Shown here piece by piece: positions 1 to 12,586 of a stretch of 64,000 bases of DNA. Source of the DNA: Theobroma cacao (Eukaryota > Streptophyta > Magnoliopsida > Malvales > Malvaceae); NCBI RefSeq assembly GCF_000208745.1, contig NC_030858.1, positions 17,796,623 to 17,860,622 on the forward strand, given 5' to 3'. The notes below the pieces were generated by a model. That model ran no database searches. It was not told the DNA's origin and saw only the letters and a list, made by a program, of their open reading frames with translations. The translations under genes were made by a program, and so were the position numbers. Each line of letters starts with the position of its first letter. The first letter of the stretch is position 1.

Positions 1-2631
1 ACTAAATTATGGTTATTTGAATATAATAAGAAAATAAAAAAAATATAAAGTAAAATATTTTATTTTCTTATAAAACAATATTTATAGAGTTATACGCGAA
101 TAATTTTTATAAAGTAAAAGCTAAATAAATTTATAAATACTGTAATACAGTAAGTCAAAATATTTAATTTAATTTACAATAACAAGAGGGCCCCCGAATA
201 AACAAAAGTAAAGAGGACTGTGAACCTACGGTTTGGAAAATGCATATCCAACGGTAGCCCTCGATGAGATAAGCTATCTACAGTCTATACAGAACCTGAG
301 ATGGGTGGAAATGAGGGTGGTGAGATTATAAAATCCCAATGAGTAAACAGACACCATCATAAATATCTAGAGTTTAGTACATGGAGACAATAAAGTAAAT
401 CATAGTAAACTGGGTCACAGCATTAGAATACATTTCATTTAAAATACGTAAAGAGGCTTATAAATCTCATAAAACTAGGCTTATGCCATAAATCCATTCT
501 CAGGGACACCTTGGCCGAGGCATCCTACCGAGACCGCCAAGGCTATTAAAATTCACATTTCACATAAATCATATTTTTGTTTTGAAAACATAGCCATTCC
601 TTGGCGTTGGCTGAGTTCCCCCTCACGTGGTGGTTTAGCATGAAGTGAACCCTAAGCTTTACCCTAGGAGATACCCTACGCGCCTCTCCATTCGAGGTAA
701 CAATATAATGGGGTTTACTGTACCCCTCTAAAAGGCTGGTCCACAGAACCCCCTACTGCAGGGATTAATTAATATATAATCCACCATACAATAAAACTCA
801 ATAACATGATATGGAAATTTTGTAATTCGTAGTCTTTCAAGGCAACCAAACAATTCGTATTTCAATACAATTGCCAACTAGCTAATCATGCCCGATTTAT
901 CATAAGCCAATCAATTTAGACAATCGATTGCAACAATTAACAGTCTCCGTGTACTCTATTTTTCAAAATCATTATTAATTTCAAAACAATTTATAAATTA
1001 ATTTCATTGAAACACATTTATTCATAAAACATGAAAATTTACCTTTTTAAATTCCTTTTTCCATCGAATTCATGAAATCATCTAAAAACCACCCTAGATA
1101 ATTAAAATGACAGTAAATTTACTCACAATGTCTAGAATGCAGACTTTTGAAGCACTTTGTCTACTGGTCCTCGGATGCAATTTCCTTGCCTTTATCGGAG
1201 GACTCACCACCTTGACACAGTACAAAATCGAGAAATTCACCAAATTGGTACTAAATTGAAATTAAACTAATTTAGACTATCAATGCATAATATGGAATGC
1301 AAAAATGCACTGGTAACTATCTAAACTCGGTATTGGCCTAATTTGTCTTATCACCCTATTAAATTATTAACGCGTCTAATTTAATCCCAAATTACTCCAA
1401 ATCGTTCCAATTCTTTTCCAATATCTTAATTCACCAAATTCAAATCAAATAACCTAAAATTTGGCAAAACTATCTTCACTTTTTTTCTTAAAATTTTCGG
1501 CCAATAATGGTGCATTAACACCGTGATTTTTCCTACTACTTTTCCACACCATAATTCATCATTTTTTAACCAATTCTCCTAGAATAAAAATCAAACTCAT
1601 CCTCACTCAATACATAGTAAATTTGGCCATTAATGGTTGTGGGAGAAAATAAATTCTTTTCTTGATGTTTTGTTTCTAAATATGCTAAACTAACTAAAAA
1701 CACTAACATAACTTAAAATCAACTTAATCTAACAACTTTCTCTCTCCTAACCCATTTTGATCAGCCAACAATTCATCATAAAAACATGTAATTTAAGCAT
1801 GAAAAATAAGGAGAAATGCTTGAGGAAAATAGATTTCAAGCTTAAGTTGAAAAATCTTACCTTTTTCACTTGTTTTCCTTAATTTTCCACACTTTTTCTC
1901 TTAAAATTCCTCACCTAGGGTTTGTTCTTCCTTTCTTTCGCTCTCTTCCTTGCTTGGCCGAATATTTGGAGAGTAATGGGCTGATTTATGCTGATTTTTA
2001 AGTTAAATAATAAATTATCCTAAGCTTGACACATGGCATTTTCTTATTAGTCTATTTTTAAAATTTTAAAAATTTAAACATTTTATCTCCACCACATGAT
2101 TAGTCAAAGGTCAAAAATGAGGATAAAGGAAGACCATGTGCTGGAAATTATCCTGGTGGTGGAAAATTACAATTTTGCCCCTAGAGCAGCAAAATTACCA
2201 TTTTACCCCTAGAGTGGCAAAATTACCATTTTACCCCTATACTCCAAATTATACCGAAATTAAAATTTTTCACTTCTAAATCTCAAATCATACTCCAATA
2301 AGTCAAATGGGGCCAAATAAATCTTTTCTAAAAATTACCATTTTGTCCCTAGGTGGTAAATGACCATTTTACCCCTAGATAGTGAAAATTCTGATTCGAC
2401 TCCAAATTGATCCTCAAACTCCGAATTACAATTTTGAGTCATCCTTGGACTGTGACAATCTTAATCTCACCTTAAAATTCCTATTTAATCTAGTTCGAGG
2501 ATTAAATCAACTTTGTTGTACCTTTAGGTACAATACCGACTTTTGTAAATTTTTCGGGACTCTCCTAGCATGCAATCATGCTATCATCACATGTATGTCA
2601 TGACTAGTATTTTATAAGGTCGGGCTTTACA
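1..2631 (-). repeat. 3' LTR of the first Tekay element (truncated by window edge)
   Basis: This stretch aligns nearly end to end with 8034-10640. Over the first 160 aligned bases I count about a dozen differences. In element orientation it starts TGTAAAGCCC (plus strand ends GGGCTTTACA at 2631), directly after the polypurine tract. It contains a short 28-bp repeat near 2168-2240 (core 'accattttacccct') with one more unit than the partner LTR. A 73-codon ORF at 2382-2603 recurs at 10391-10612 only because the LTRs are copies of each other. Confidence 0.93.
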
Positions 2632-2648
2632 GCACTACCCCCCTTAAA
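2632..2648 (-). other. polypurine tract of first Tekay element
   Basis: The minus strand reads AAGGGGGGTAGTGC directly before the LTR start TGTAAAGCCC. This is the usual polypurine tract and LTR boundary of Ty3/gypsy elements, where plus-strand DNA synthesis is primed. Confidence 0.8.
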
Positions 2649-2670
2649 ATAAAATTTTGACCTTAAAATT

Positions 2671-4324
2671 TCACTTACCGAATTCGAAGAAAAGATGTGG
2701 ATATTGGTTTCTTATCTGGCCCTCGGCTTCCCACGTCATCTCCTCCATTCAAGCATTCTTGCACAATACTTTCACCATTAGAATGCTCTTGTTCTTTAGC
2801 ACTCAATCCTTTCGATCTAGAATACGTACAGGCTGCACCTCGAACTTCAAATCCTCATGCAACTCAATGGGAGATGTCTCTAAAATGTGAGAGGGATCGG
2901 GAACATACTTTTTCAACATCGAGACCTGGAAGACATTATGAATCTGATCTAACTCTGGGGGTAATTCAAGTCTGTAAGCCATTGGCCCAATCCTTTCAAT
3001 GATACGAAAGGGTCTAATGTATCTTGGATTGAGCTTTCCCCTCTTCGCGAATCGAATCACACCTTTCATTATCCAATAAATACCACAAATTATCACAATA
3101 GTATAATCAAATAAGATTTAATAATTGGAATTTTCAAATTATTACCTTTCCAAGGAGAAACCTTAAGAAAAACTTTATCGTCAACTTCAAACTCCAAATC
3201 TTTCCTTCGTTTATCCAAATAATTCTTCTGCCTATCTTGAGCTGTCTTTAACCACTCTCGGATAACCTTTACCTTATCATTTGTCAGATCAATCAATTCC
3301 ACATTCACCAATTTTCTCTCACCTACTTCATCCCAACAGAGCGGAGTTCGGCACTTCCTTCCATACAAAGCCTCGTATGGTGCCATCCCAATACTAGACT
3401 GAAAACTGTTATTATACGCGAACTCCACCAATGGCAAGTGTCTGTCCCAACTCCCAATAAAGTCAATGACACAAGCCTGTAACATATCCTCTAAGGTCTG
3501 AATACTTCTCTCAGATTGACCATCTGTCTGTGGATGAAAGGCAGTACTAAATCTTAATTTAGTTCCAAGAGCTTCTTGAAATTTCGGCCAAAATCGAGAA
3601 GTAAATCGAGGGTCTCGATCTGACACAATAAAAACTGAAACTCCGTGTAATCTCACAACCTCATCTATATAAAGTCTTGCTAGCCTCTCAATAGAATACG
3701 TGCTATGGATAGCCAAGAAATGGATGGACTTAATCAATCTATCCACAATCACCCAAATAGCATCCTTCCCATTTTGTGTTTACGGCAAACCCAATACAAA
3801 GTCCATAGTCACGTGTTCCCACTTCCATTCAGGAGTCGGTAAAGGTTGAAGAGTACCTGACGGTTTTGATGCTCCGCCTTGATCTGTTGACATGTGAGAC
3901 ATTTCGCTACAAACTCTACTATGTCTCGTTTCATACCCGGCCACTAATAACTTTCTTTAATAGTCCGATACATCTTGGTGCTTCCGGGATGTAAAGCATA
4001 GGCAGAAAAATGAGCTTCCTCCAAAATAGCTCATCTCAACTGATCATCCTTAGGGACACAAATTCGGTCTCTAAGCATCAAAGTACTATCATCGCTGAGT
4101 CTAAACTCACTAGTTTCTCCATCTTGTAGCTTTTGAACTTCCTGTTTCAACCAATCATCAGATTTCTACAATTCTCTGATCTGATTCAACAATGAAGGTC
4201 TCACAACGAAACTAGCAAGTAGGGTTCCATCCTCACCATTATTTAACTAGATCCTTAGAGATTTCATCTCAAGTAATATAAAAAAATAAGAACTCTAAAG
4301 TATTGCTAATGAAGATGAGGATTT
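2671..4324 (-). pseudogene. integrase with C-terminal chromodomain, broken
   Basis: The minus strand encodes the HHCC zinc region (about 4010-3890, ending in CLTCQQIKAEH) and then the catalytic core at 3752-3093, with VSDRDPRFTS and FHPQTDGQSERS carrying the second Asp and the Glu. The C-terminal domain follows (KRGKLNPRYIRPFRI, HNVFQVSMLKKYVPDP). A chromodomain remnant (EEMTWEAEGQIRNQYP) ends at a stop at 2671-2673. The chromodomain is what directs chromovirus integration to particular chromatin. Breaks include stops at about 2784 and 2730, a frameshift near 3770, and the 83-bp insertion at 3063-3145. The enzyme would insert element cDNA into the genome; it cannot be made intact from this copy. 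Confidence 0.9.
3063..3145 (-). other. 83-bp GT...AG insertion in integrase, intron-like or tiny transposon
   Basis: On the minus strand the conserved PWKG-VIRF stretch is split by 83 very AT-rich bases that begin GTAATA and end AATGAAAG. Taking them out restores the reading frame exactly (tgg aaa ggt gtg att). The second Tekay element (pol at 28597-31694) has no insertion at the equivalent place (near 31300). The flanks carry the 7-base direct repeat GAAAGGT, so a small transposon insertion with target duplication is the alternative to a spliceosomal intron. Confidence 0.6.
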
Positions 4325-5854
4325 ACGACTTAAAGCATCCGCTACAACATTTGCCTTTCCTGGATGATAATAAATCACCAAGTCGTAATCCTTAATCAAC
4401 TCCAACCATCGTTTCTGTCTCAAATTAAGCTCTTTCTAGGTGAGCAAATATTTCAAGCTTTTATGATCAGTAAAAATCCGACAACGCTCACCATATAAAT
4501 AATGTCTCCAAATCTTCAATGCGAAGACTACTGCTGCTAACTCCAAGTCATGAGTAGGGTAATTCGTCTCGTGCTTCTTCAACTGTCGGGAAGCATAAGC
4601 TATTACTTTTTCATCTTGCATCAATACACACCCTAATCCCAACTTAGATGCATCATTGTATACCACAAATTCTTTTCCATTTACAGGAAGTGTTAAGACG
4701 GGAGCGGAGGTTAACTGGTTCATTAGCTCCGAAAATCAATTCTCACAAACATCATCTCACTCATACTTAACTCCTTTATGAGTCAAACGAGCCAGAGGAG
4801 CTGCTATCAAAGAAAATCCCTAAACAAATCTCCAGTAATAACCGGCTAAGCCAAGGAAACTACGAATCTCAATTACCGTTCTCGGTTGCTTCCATTGCAA
4901 GATTACCTCAATCTTCTTAGGATCGACATAAATTTCAGCTCTGGACACCACATGTTCCAAGAAAACCACTTCCTTCAACCAAAATTCACATTTAGAGAAC
5001 TTGGCATAGAGTTGCCTCTCGCGCAAAGTTTGCAACACAATGTGCAAATGGACAACATGTTCATCATCATTCTTCGAATAAATCAGGATGTCATCTATGA
5101 ATACTATCACAAACTTATCCAAGTATGGATGGAACTCCTTGTTCATAAGATCCATAAAAATTGCTGGGGCATTAGTCAAACCAAACGGCATTACCAGAAA
5201 CTCATAATGCCCATAACGCGTTCTGAAGGTAGTCTTGGGTACATCCTACTCCTTAATCCTCAACTGATAGTACCCAGATCTCAAATCAATCTTAGAGAAT
5301 ACCATAGCACCTCGTAATTAATCAAAAAGATCATCTATCCAAGGTAAAGGGTATTTATTCTTGATGGTCACTCGGTTCAGTTGACGGTAATCAATACACA
5401 ATCGAAGAGTGCCATCCTTCTTCTTGACAAATAGGACTAGTGCTCCCCAAGGAGAAATACTAAGGTGAATGAAACCTTTATCCACCAAATCTTGCAATTG
5501 GACTTTCAATTCCTTCAACTCTACCGGAGCCATTCTATATGGAGGGATAGAAATAGGTGCGGTACCCGAAAGTAAATCAATAGGGAACTCAAGCTCTCGA
5601 TCAAGAGGCAATCCCGGTAACTCATCAAGAAATACATCAAAAAACTCACTTACTATTGGGACATCCTCTAACTTAGGTTCCCCCTTTGAAGTATTAATCA
5701 CATGTGCCAAATAAGCTGGATACCCTTTTTGTACTAATTTCAAAGCTTTGATGGCCGAGATTACACAGGACGGTAATACTCGACGTTCCCCTGCAAATGC
5801 AATCTTTGCTCCTTCCGAATTTCGAAGAACAACTTCTTTTCGAAAACAATCCAC
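4325..5854 (-). pseudogene. reverse transcriptase and RNase H, broken
   Basis: Minus-strand fragments give a Ty3-type reverse transcriptase: the linker and N-terminus ([21 protein letters not shown]), [37 protein letters not shown], and the catalytic [10 protein letters not shown] at about 5075-5105. RNase H follows ([47 protein letters not shown]) at about 4723-4436. A short tether ends in [16 protein letters not shown] near 4325. Single stops separate the pieces at about 5317, 4820 and 4436, while the reading order stays collinear. The normal role is copying element RNA into cDNA and removing the RNA template. Confidence 0.92.
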
Positions 5855-6159
5855 GTTCGCCCGATGTGCAGTTAACTAGTCCATACCCAATATTAAATCA
5901 AAATCCAAGATCTCTAGAGGAATTAAGTCACCCATAAATTCTTTTTCACCTACCCTTACCCCACAGTCTCTATAGCAAGTATTTCTAATCAACTGTTCTC
6001 CTAGAGGGGTATGCACTACAATTTCTCCCTCTAATGGTGACAGTTTCTATCAACAATTGATGCAAATGCCATACTCACATAAGATCTATCTGAGCCAGAA
6101 TCTATCAAAACATAAGCATATTTATCAAATAAAGACATAATACTTGTCACTGCTCCAGG
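5855..6159 (-). pseudogene. aspartic protease region, degraded
   Basis: Just downstream of gag the minus strand reads YVLIDSGSDRSYVS at about 6125-6080, the retroviral-type aspartic protease active site. The family usually has DSG(A/S)(T/S)HSF, so the residues after DSG are altered. The rest of the domain is cut by stops and frame changes up to the RT-containing frame at 5854. Its normal job is processing the gag-pol polyprotein. Confidence 0.75.
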
Positions 6160-7523
6160 TCAAACCCGTGTCTCATCTTCTGTCACTGCGAAAACTCTTG
6201 TCGAAGCACGAGTCTGTGATCTCGAAAGTGGATGTGCCGGGGTATTACTCTCCATATCGAATCGTATGGCTACTCCTTGTCTCGGTGGCAACCTAGAAGA
6301 ATCTCTCATCTGCATATCAGTGCGAGCTGGTGAAGATGATGTAGCTATAGTGGCTCGTCCTAACCGTGGGCAATTACTCCTAATATGACCAGGCTGACCA
6401 CAATGAAAACATAATGCAGGCCCCCTACACAGCCCAACATGATAATTCTCACAATTTCTACATCTGTCAAAACCTCTGAAACTCCTTCCAGAACCAGTCA
6501 TAGTAGATTTACTAAACCTCGAAGGTCTCTACTGTGATAGTGAAAATGGAGGTCGAGGAGATGTCATGAAAACAGAAGTAGTGCTCCCTGAAGTCGCTAA
6601 GTCCTTGCCTCTTTTTACTGGCTGACTAAAAGACATACCAGGATTCTTCCTTTTTGCAAACTTAGTCCGAATCCTCCTATTCTCAGTCGCGAGCTTCTCA
6701 ATCGTAAAGCCATCTGTACCACCTCCTTATGTGGCTCCCTACCAGTCACTGTCATCTGCTCTCTAATCTCATTACGGAGCCCTTCCTCTAAATAGCTGGC
6801 CTGATCCTGCTCAGATTTCACCAGATCCGGCACATATAACATCAACTTGTTAAAACAAGTCTCGTACTCCTCTACAGTTAGATTCCCTTATTTCAAACTC
6901 AGAAATTCTCTCTTTTTTTCTTTCTGATGAAAATAAGTGAAATACTGACCATCGAATTCCCTGAAAAAATCGGACCATGTTTGAGGAGTAGTGGAATGGG
7001 ACTTCATCGAATTCCACCAGGTACGAGCCCTTTTCTCTAACAATCTCGTAGCCACCATCAGCTTCATGTCGTCATCTAATCCCATATCAGATAGAGTCTC
7101 TGAAACCTGATTAATCTAGTCCTTTGCCACAGTGGCATCCAACTCACTCACGAAAGACACACAACCGAGCTGTCTAGCCTCCTTTAGCTTCTTGGAAATG
7201 GATACATCCTGTACTAGTGGTGGAACTCAAGGAGTAGTTGGAGGCACTATGGGTGAAACTTGACCAGTCTGAGCTTGACCAGCCATTGAGGTAAAGAAAG
7301 CTGCCAATGCTTGTGTTGCCTCAGTAGGCATGGTGGGAATACCAGTAGGTGATGGAAGAGGTGGAGGATGTGGAGGAGTCTCGGCCTGCTCAACAGCAAG
7401 TGTTGCCCGAATGGTGGATGCAGCTGATTCCTCCTCTACTGTATCTGGCTGATGACGTTGGGAACGACCTCTTCCCCTCCCAACCGATCTAGTGAGAGGT
7501 GGGCGCCTGCGTCGAGGAAGCAT
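6160..7523 (-). pseudogene. chromovirus gag, broken
   Basis: The minus-strand start at 7523 opens a basic, Arg-rich N-terminus (MLPRRRRPPLTRS) and a Pro-rich stretch. The retrotransposon gag domain is at about 7085-6700 (ARTWWNSMKS, TWSDFFREFDGQYF, ending near EEGLRNEIREQMT). A CCHC zinc knuckle (CFHCGQPGHIRSNC) is at about 6410-6365. Stops near 7228, 7110 and 6888, and a frame change near 6700, break the frame. The product would be the particle coat and RNA-binding protein. The start was chosen because it is the first Met after the primer site and matches the basic N-terminus common in this clade. Confidence 0.9.
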
Positions 7524-7685
7524 TATAATCTATAAAAGAATACGAGCAAGTTTAGGTACCCTTAGGCTCTATATGCATATGCATGCATTCTATTCAACCT
7601 AACCTAACTTAATCCGGGGCCACACTGATATTGTAAATTTTTAAAACCACTTTAAAACCAAAAACTCTTATCTTTAAAACCAAAA

Positions 7686-7697
7686 GCTCTGATACCA
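7686..7697 (-). other. primer binding site, initiator Met tRNA
   Basis: The minus strand reads TGGTATCAGAGC, complementary to the 3' end of plant initiator tRNA-Met. It lies 7 bases inside the 5' LTR, which ends at 7705. It fixes the element's orientation as minus. Confidence 0.92.
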
Positions 7698-7704
7698 ATC
7701 GAAT

Positions 7705-10640
7705 TGTCAAGACGAGGTACTCCCCTCAAGCCCGTGACAACCGCCGCGGTGTCCCGGTAGACACTCATTGCTTGGAATGTCAACCTGAAACCTCGCAAGG
7801 CTTTACTATTAGTTTCTCATTTCCCTTGTGAGCAACCATTATCAAATATCGTGTTCTAAACGATTTTAAACTGTTTCCAACTAAAAATAAATAAAATATT
7901 AATTTTCGTCTCACAGGGGTATTTTAGTCATTTTTCTCAAAAATTTTGAAACTGGCTAAAACGTAATATACAAGTACAAAACACATAATTCATATTCAAA
8001 ATGAGTTTAAAAGTCTAAAATCTTCATTTAAAACGAAATTATGGTTATTTGAATATAATAAGAAAATAAAAGAAATATTAAGTAAAATATTCTATTTTCT
8101 TATAAAACAATATTTATAGAGTTATACGTGAATAATTTTTATAGCGTAAAAGCTAAATAAATTTATACATACTTAAATACAGTAAGCCAAAATATTTAAT
8201 TTAATTTACAATAACAAGAGTGCCCCCGAATAAACAAAAGTAAAGAGGACTGTGAACCTACGGTTTGGAAAATGCAGATCCCACTGTAGTCCTCGATGAG
8301 ATCAGCTATCTACAGTCTATACTGAACCTGAAATGGGTGGAAAGGAGGGTGGTGAGATTATAAAATCCCAATGAGTAAACAAACATCATCATAAATATCT
8401 AGAGTTGAGTACATGGAGACAATAAAGTAAATCATCATAAACTGGGTTATAGCATTAGAACACATTTTGTTCAAAACACGTAAAGAGGCTTATGAATCTC
8501 ATAAAAATCTAGGCTTGTGCCATAAATCCATTCTCGGGGACACCTTGGCCGAGGCATCCTACCGAGACCGCCAAGGCTATTAAAATTCACATTTCACATA
8601 AATCATGTTTTTGTTTTGAAAACATAGCCGTTCCTTGGCGTTGGCTGAGTTCCCCCTCACGTGGTGGTTTAGCGTGAAGTGAACCCTAAACTTTACCCCA
8701 GGAGATACCCTACGCGCCTCTCCGTTCGAGGTAAGAATATAATGGGGTTTACCGTGCCCCTCTAAAAGGCTGGTCCACAGAAACCCCCTACTGCAGTGAT
8801 TAATTAATATATAATCCACCATATAATAAAACTCAATAACATGATATGGCAATTTTGTAATTCGTAGTTTTTCAAGGTAACCAAACAATTCGCATTTCAA
8901 TACAATTGCCAACTAGCCAATCATGCTCGATTTATCATAAGCCAGTTAATTTAAACAATCAAATTGCCACAATTAACAGTCTCCGTGTACTCTATTTTTC
9001 AAAATCACTATTAATTTCAAAACAATTTATAATTTAATTTCATTGAAACTCATTTATTCATAAAACATGAAAATTTATCTTTTTAAATTCCTTTTTCCAT
9101 AGAATTCATGAAAGCATCTAAAAACCACCCTAGATAATTAAAATGACAGTAAGTTTACTCACAATGTCTAGAATGCAGACTTTCGAAGCACTCTGTCTAC
9201 TGGTCCTCGGATGCAATTTCCTTGCCTTTATCGGAGGACTCACCACCTTGACACAGTACAAAATCGAGAGTTTCACCAAGTTGGTACTAAATCAAAATTA
9301 AACTAATTTAGACTACCAATGCATGATATGGAATGCAAAAATGCACTGGTAACTATCTAAACCCGGTATTGGCCTAATTCGTCTTATCACCCGATTAAAT
9401 TCCTAACGGGTCCGTTTAAACTCCAATTTAATTCTTTTCAGTTTCTATACCTCAATTGCACCCAAATTAACTTAATGTCCCTCAGTGTGGTGCAAATTAT
9501 CAGTCCCAACAGCAAATTACGAAAATACCCCTAGTGGGTAAAAATTCGTATTTTTGCTCCGAAAATTCCCATTATTTTTCTAGGCTCATAATTCATCATT
9601 CCTTAACCAATTCTCCTAGAATAAAATCAAACTCATCCTCACTCACTACATGGTAAATTCAGCCATTAATGGTTGGGGGAGAAAATAAATTCTTTTCTTG
9701 TTGTTTTGTTTCTAAATATGCTAAACTAACTAAAAACACTAACATAACTTAAAATCAAATTAATCTAACAACTTTCTCTCTCCTAACCCATTTTGATCAG
9801 CCAACAATTCATCATAAAAACATGTAATTTAAGCATGGAAAATAAGGAGAAATGCTTGAGGAAAGTAGATTTCAAGCTTAAGTTGAAAAATCCTACCTTT
9901 TTCACTTGTTTTCCTTGATTTTGCACACTTTTTCTCTTAAAATTCCTCACCTAGGGCTTGTTCTTCCTTTCTTTCCCTCTCTTCCTTCCTTGGCCGAATA
10001 TTTGGAGAGTAATGGGCTGATTTATGCTGATTTTTAAGTTAAATAATAAATTATCCTAAGCTTGACACATGGCATTTTCTTATTGGTCTATTTTTAAAAT
10101 TTTAAAAATTTAAACATTTTATCTCCACCACATGATTAGTCAAAGGTAAAAAATGAGAGTAAAGGAAGGCCATGTTCTGGAAAATTATCTTGGTGGTGGA
10201 AAATTATAATATTGCCCCTAGAGTGGCAAAATTACCATTTTACCCCTATACTCCAAATTATACCGAAATTAAACTTTTTCACTTCTAAATCTCAAATCAT
10301 ACTTCAATAAGTCAAATGGGGCCAAATAAATCGTTTTTAAAAGTTACCATTTTGTGCCCAAGTGGCAAATGACCATTTTACCCTTGGATAGTGAAAATTC
10401 AGATTCGACTCCAAATTGATCTTCAAACTCTGAATTACCATTTTGAGTCATCCTTGGACTGTGACGATCTTAATCTCACCTTAAAATTCCTATTTGATCT
10501 AGTTCGAGGATTAAATCAACTTTGTTGTACCTCTAGGTACAATACCGACTTTTGTAAATTTTTCGGGGCTCTCTTAGCATGCAATCATGCTATCATCACA
10601 TGTATGTCATGACTAGTATTTTATAAGGTCGGGCTTTGCA
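7705..10640 (-). repeat. 5' LTR of the first Tekay element (2936 bp)
   Basis: In element orientation the LTR starts TGCAAAGCCCGACC at 10640 and ends CTTGACA at 7705. It is complete and aligns with 1-2631. The first dinucleotides are TG and the last CA, as expected for LTRs. The right flank begins CTTTA; the matching target duplication should lie left of the window. Confidence 0.9.
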
Positions 10641-12528
10641 CTTTAACTAGCAACACATGACTAATTTGTGTTTGGGAACTCTTACCAACTGTACCTATAC
10701 CATGTATTCTGCCTTTTGAATCATCTCTAAAGGATGCGGCTCCTCTCTTTTTCTTATCCAACTGAGCAAACAACATTTCAAGTCTTGTCAAGTGCTGTAA
10801 ACAACCCCTATCCAAGTACCAAGGTTGTTTCTTCTTGAGTTGAGCTCTTGAACATGTCTCTTTTAAGTCCAGCTTAACCTACAAAGCAGAATTTTAGTTT
10901 TTCTTTATAGGTACCCATACTTTGATGGGTTTTTGAGTGTTAGTTGCAGTAAAGGATCCCTTAGGAGTCTAAATTTTCTTAACTTTCTGTACTTTTCTTT
11001 TCTTAAAACAGTCATATGACAAATGACCATGTTTACCACAATTATAACATCTAAGTAATGCTTTAGCTGAATATTTATTGTGGTATGCTTCTCTTTTTGA
11101 AGATTCATTTTTCAAACATTTAAGAGTTGTGTTTTCATCAGGAGTTATTTACAAGGCTTCAGACTTGTTTTCCAGCTCTTGTTTTAAAAACTCAAAGTCT
11201 GTTTTTGAGTGTTCTAACTCAACTTGCAAAATATTTGTTTGCTCAAAAACAGAGGTGAACTCTTGTTTGATTGTTCCAAATCATTTTCAAGTAATGCAGC
11301 ATTTTTCTTCAATGACTTGTATTTTGAAAAAAGTTTTTCAAATTCATCATAAAGGCATTCATATTCATCCTGTAAATCATCATAAGAATTAATACAGGGG
11401 GATAAGGGTACCTCTGATTCATCCTCTTGTGCCATTAAACAGATGTTTGCTCTTTCCTCAGATTTTTCATCATCAGTTTCAGAGCTTGATGTGTCACTAT
11501 TCGACCATGCAGCAGCCACCATTGCTTTCTTGGATCTCTTATTTTTCTTGGGGGTTTCATTTTTCAGCAATGAACACTCAAACTTGAAGTGACTAGGTTT
11601 CTTGCATTCGTAGCAGATCATCTTTCTTTTTGTTGGAGTCATTTTTGTTCCTTATTTTCCATGAAGCACCTTGGTCTTTCCTGAAACCTCTTCTAGTTAG
11701 CCTTCGATTTCTTCTACTCATTAGTTTTCTGAATTTTCTTGCAACTAGAGCTAAATCTTCATCATCATCACAAAAAAGCTCTTCCAACTCTTCTTCAAGA
11801 ATGCTGGCTTTAAGTGTAATGCTCTTTTTCTTTTCCTTTGTTTCCCTTCAGTCTTCTTCTTCTTCTTCTTCCTTAAGCTCCAACTCATGAGTGCGAAGAG
11901 AACCACATATCTCATCGAGAGTCATGATGTTAAGATCTTTAGCCTCTTTAATGGCAGTCACTTTTGGTTTTCAGAATTTTGGTAGGCATCTAAGCAGTCT
12001 TTTAACTAATTCATGTTCAGGGATAGGCTTGCCTAGTTGACTTAATTTATTTGTAATGTTTGTAAACCTATCAAACATGTTGGTGATGTCTTCACCAGGC
12101 TCCATTTTGAACATTTCATAACTATGTGTTAAGAGAACAATTTTGGACTCCTTTACTTGAGAAGTCCCTTCATGGATTATTCTAAGTTTTTCCCACACTT
12201 ATTTAGTTGTTGTACAGCTTGAGACTTTGTTAAATTCAGTGGGGGTCAAGGCACAATGTAATGTGTTGATGGCCTTAAAGTTTACTTGAACTTCCTTAGT
12301 TTCAGCCTCAGTCCATTCGGACCTTGGCTTGGGCATAAACTCATTTGTTACTACATTCACGGTTGAGGGCATAAAGGGTCCATTAGTTATGACGTCTCAC
12401 ATTTCATAATCTATAGCCCTAATATAGATTGACATTCTAGTGCTCCAATAAGGATAATTAGAGTCATCAAATAGAAGTGGTCTGTTTGTTGATTGTCCTT
12501 CAGCAACTATGGTTTTTTGTTGAGCCAT
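10641..12528 (-). pseudogene. copia-type gag and start of pol, broken, cut by Tekay insertion
   Basis: The minus-strand start at 12528 (MAQQKTIVAEGQ) follows the primer site. A UBN2-type copia gag domain includes VWEKLRIIHEGTSQVKESK and PEHELVKRLLRCLPK (12198-11971). Next comes a Glu/Ser-rich linker and a first CCHC knuckle (CYECKKPSHFKFEC, about 11615-11574). An acidic, coiled-coil-like stretch follows, then a second knuckle (CYNCGKHGHLSYDC, 11049-11008, in another frame). The GAG pre-integrase part (GRIHGIGTVGKSSQTQISHVLLVK) runs into the Tekay LTR at 10640. Several stops and frameshifts are present. The rest of pol must lie beyond the other end of the Tekay element. Two knuckles and the long acidic linker are distinctive for this copia family. 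Confidence 0.9.
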
Positions 12529-12572
12529 TTGGATCTTCCCAAAGAATGTTAAGCCTTAAAAATAGGGAACTT

Positions 12573-12584
12573 GCTCTGATACCA
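12573..12584 (-). other. primer binding site of the minus-strand copia element
   Basis: The minus strand reads TGGTATCAGAGC two bases from the LTR end (12587), matching initiator tRNA-Met. The gag start lies 45 bases further in. Confidence 0.9.
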
Positions 12585-12586
12585 AT

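Larger units (their letters stand above)
1..10640 (-). mobile_element. Tekay/Del-type Ty3/gypsy chromovirus, left edge outside window
   Basis: The element is bounded by two long similar LTRs (1-2631, cut by the window edge, and 7705-10640). The internal region reads gag, protease, RT, RNase H, integrase and chromodomain on the minus strand. A Met-tRNA primer site lies next to the right LTR and a polypurine tract next to the left LTR, so the right LTR is the 5' LTR. Gag-pol order, a C-terminal chromodomain and long LTRs together point to the Tekay (Del) clade of chromoviruses. Many stops and frameshifts make it non-autonomous now. It interrupts a copia gag-pol region at 10641, whose remainder should lie left of the window. 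About 330 bases of the left LTR appear to be missing, because base 1 aligns with about 8034. Confidence 0.93.

Noticed and set aside
2382..2603. A 73-codon ORF repeated at 10391-10612, apparently conserved
   Set aside because: The two copies lie in the two LTRs of one element, so the match reflects LTR duplication and not selection on a protein.
4886..5317. A 143-codon plus-strand ORF over the first Tekay RT
   Set aside because: It is antisense to a clearly recognisable reverse transcriptase and is a shadow frame.
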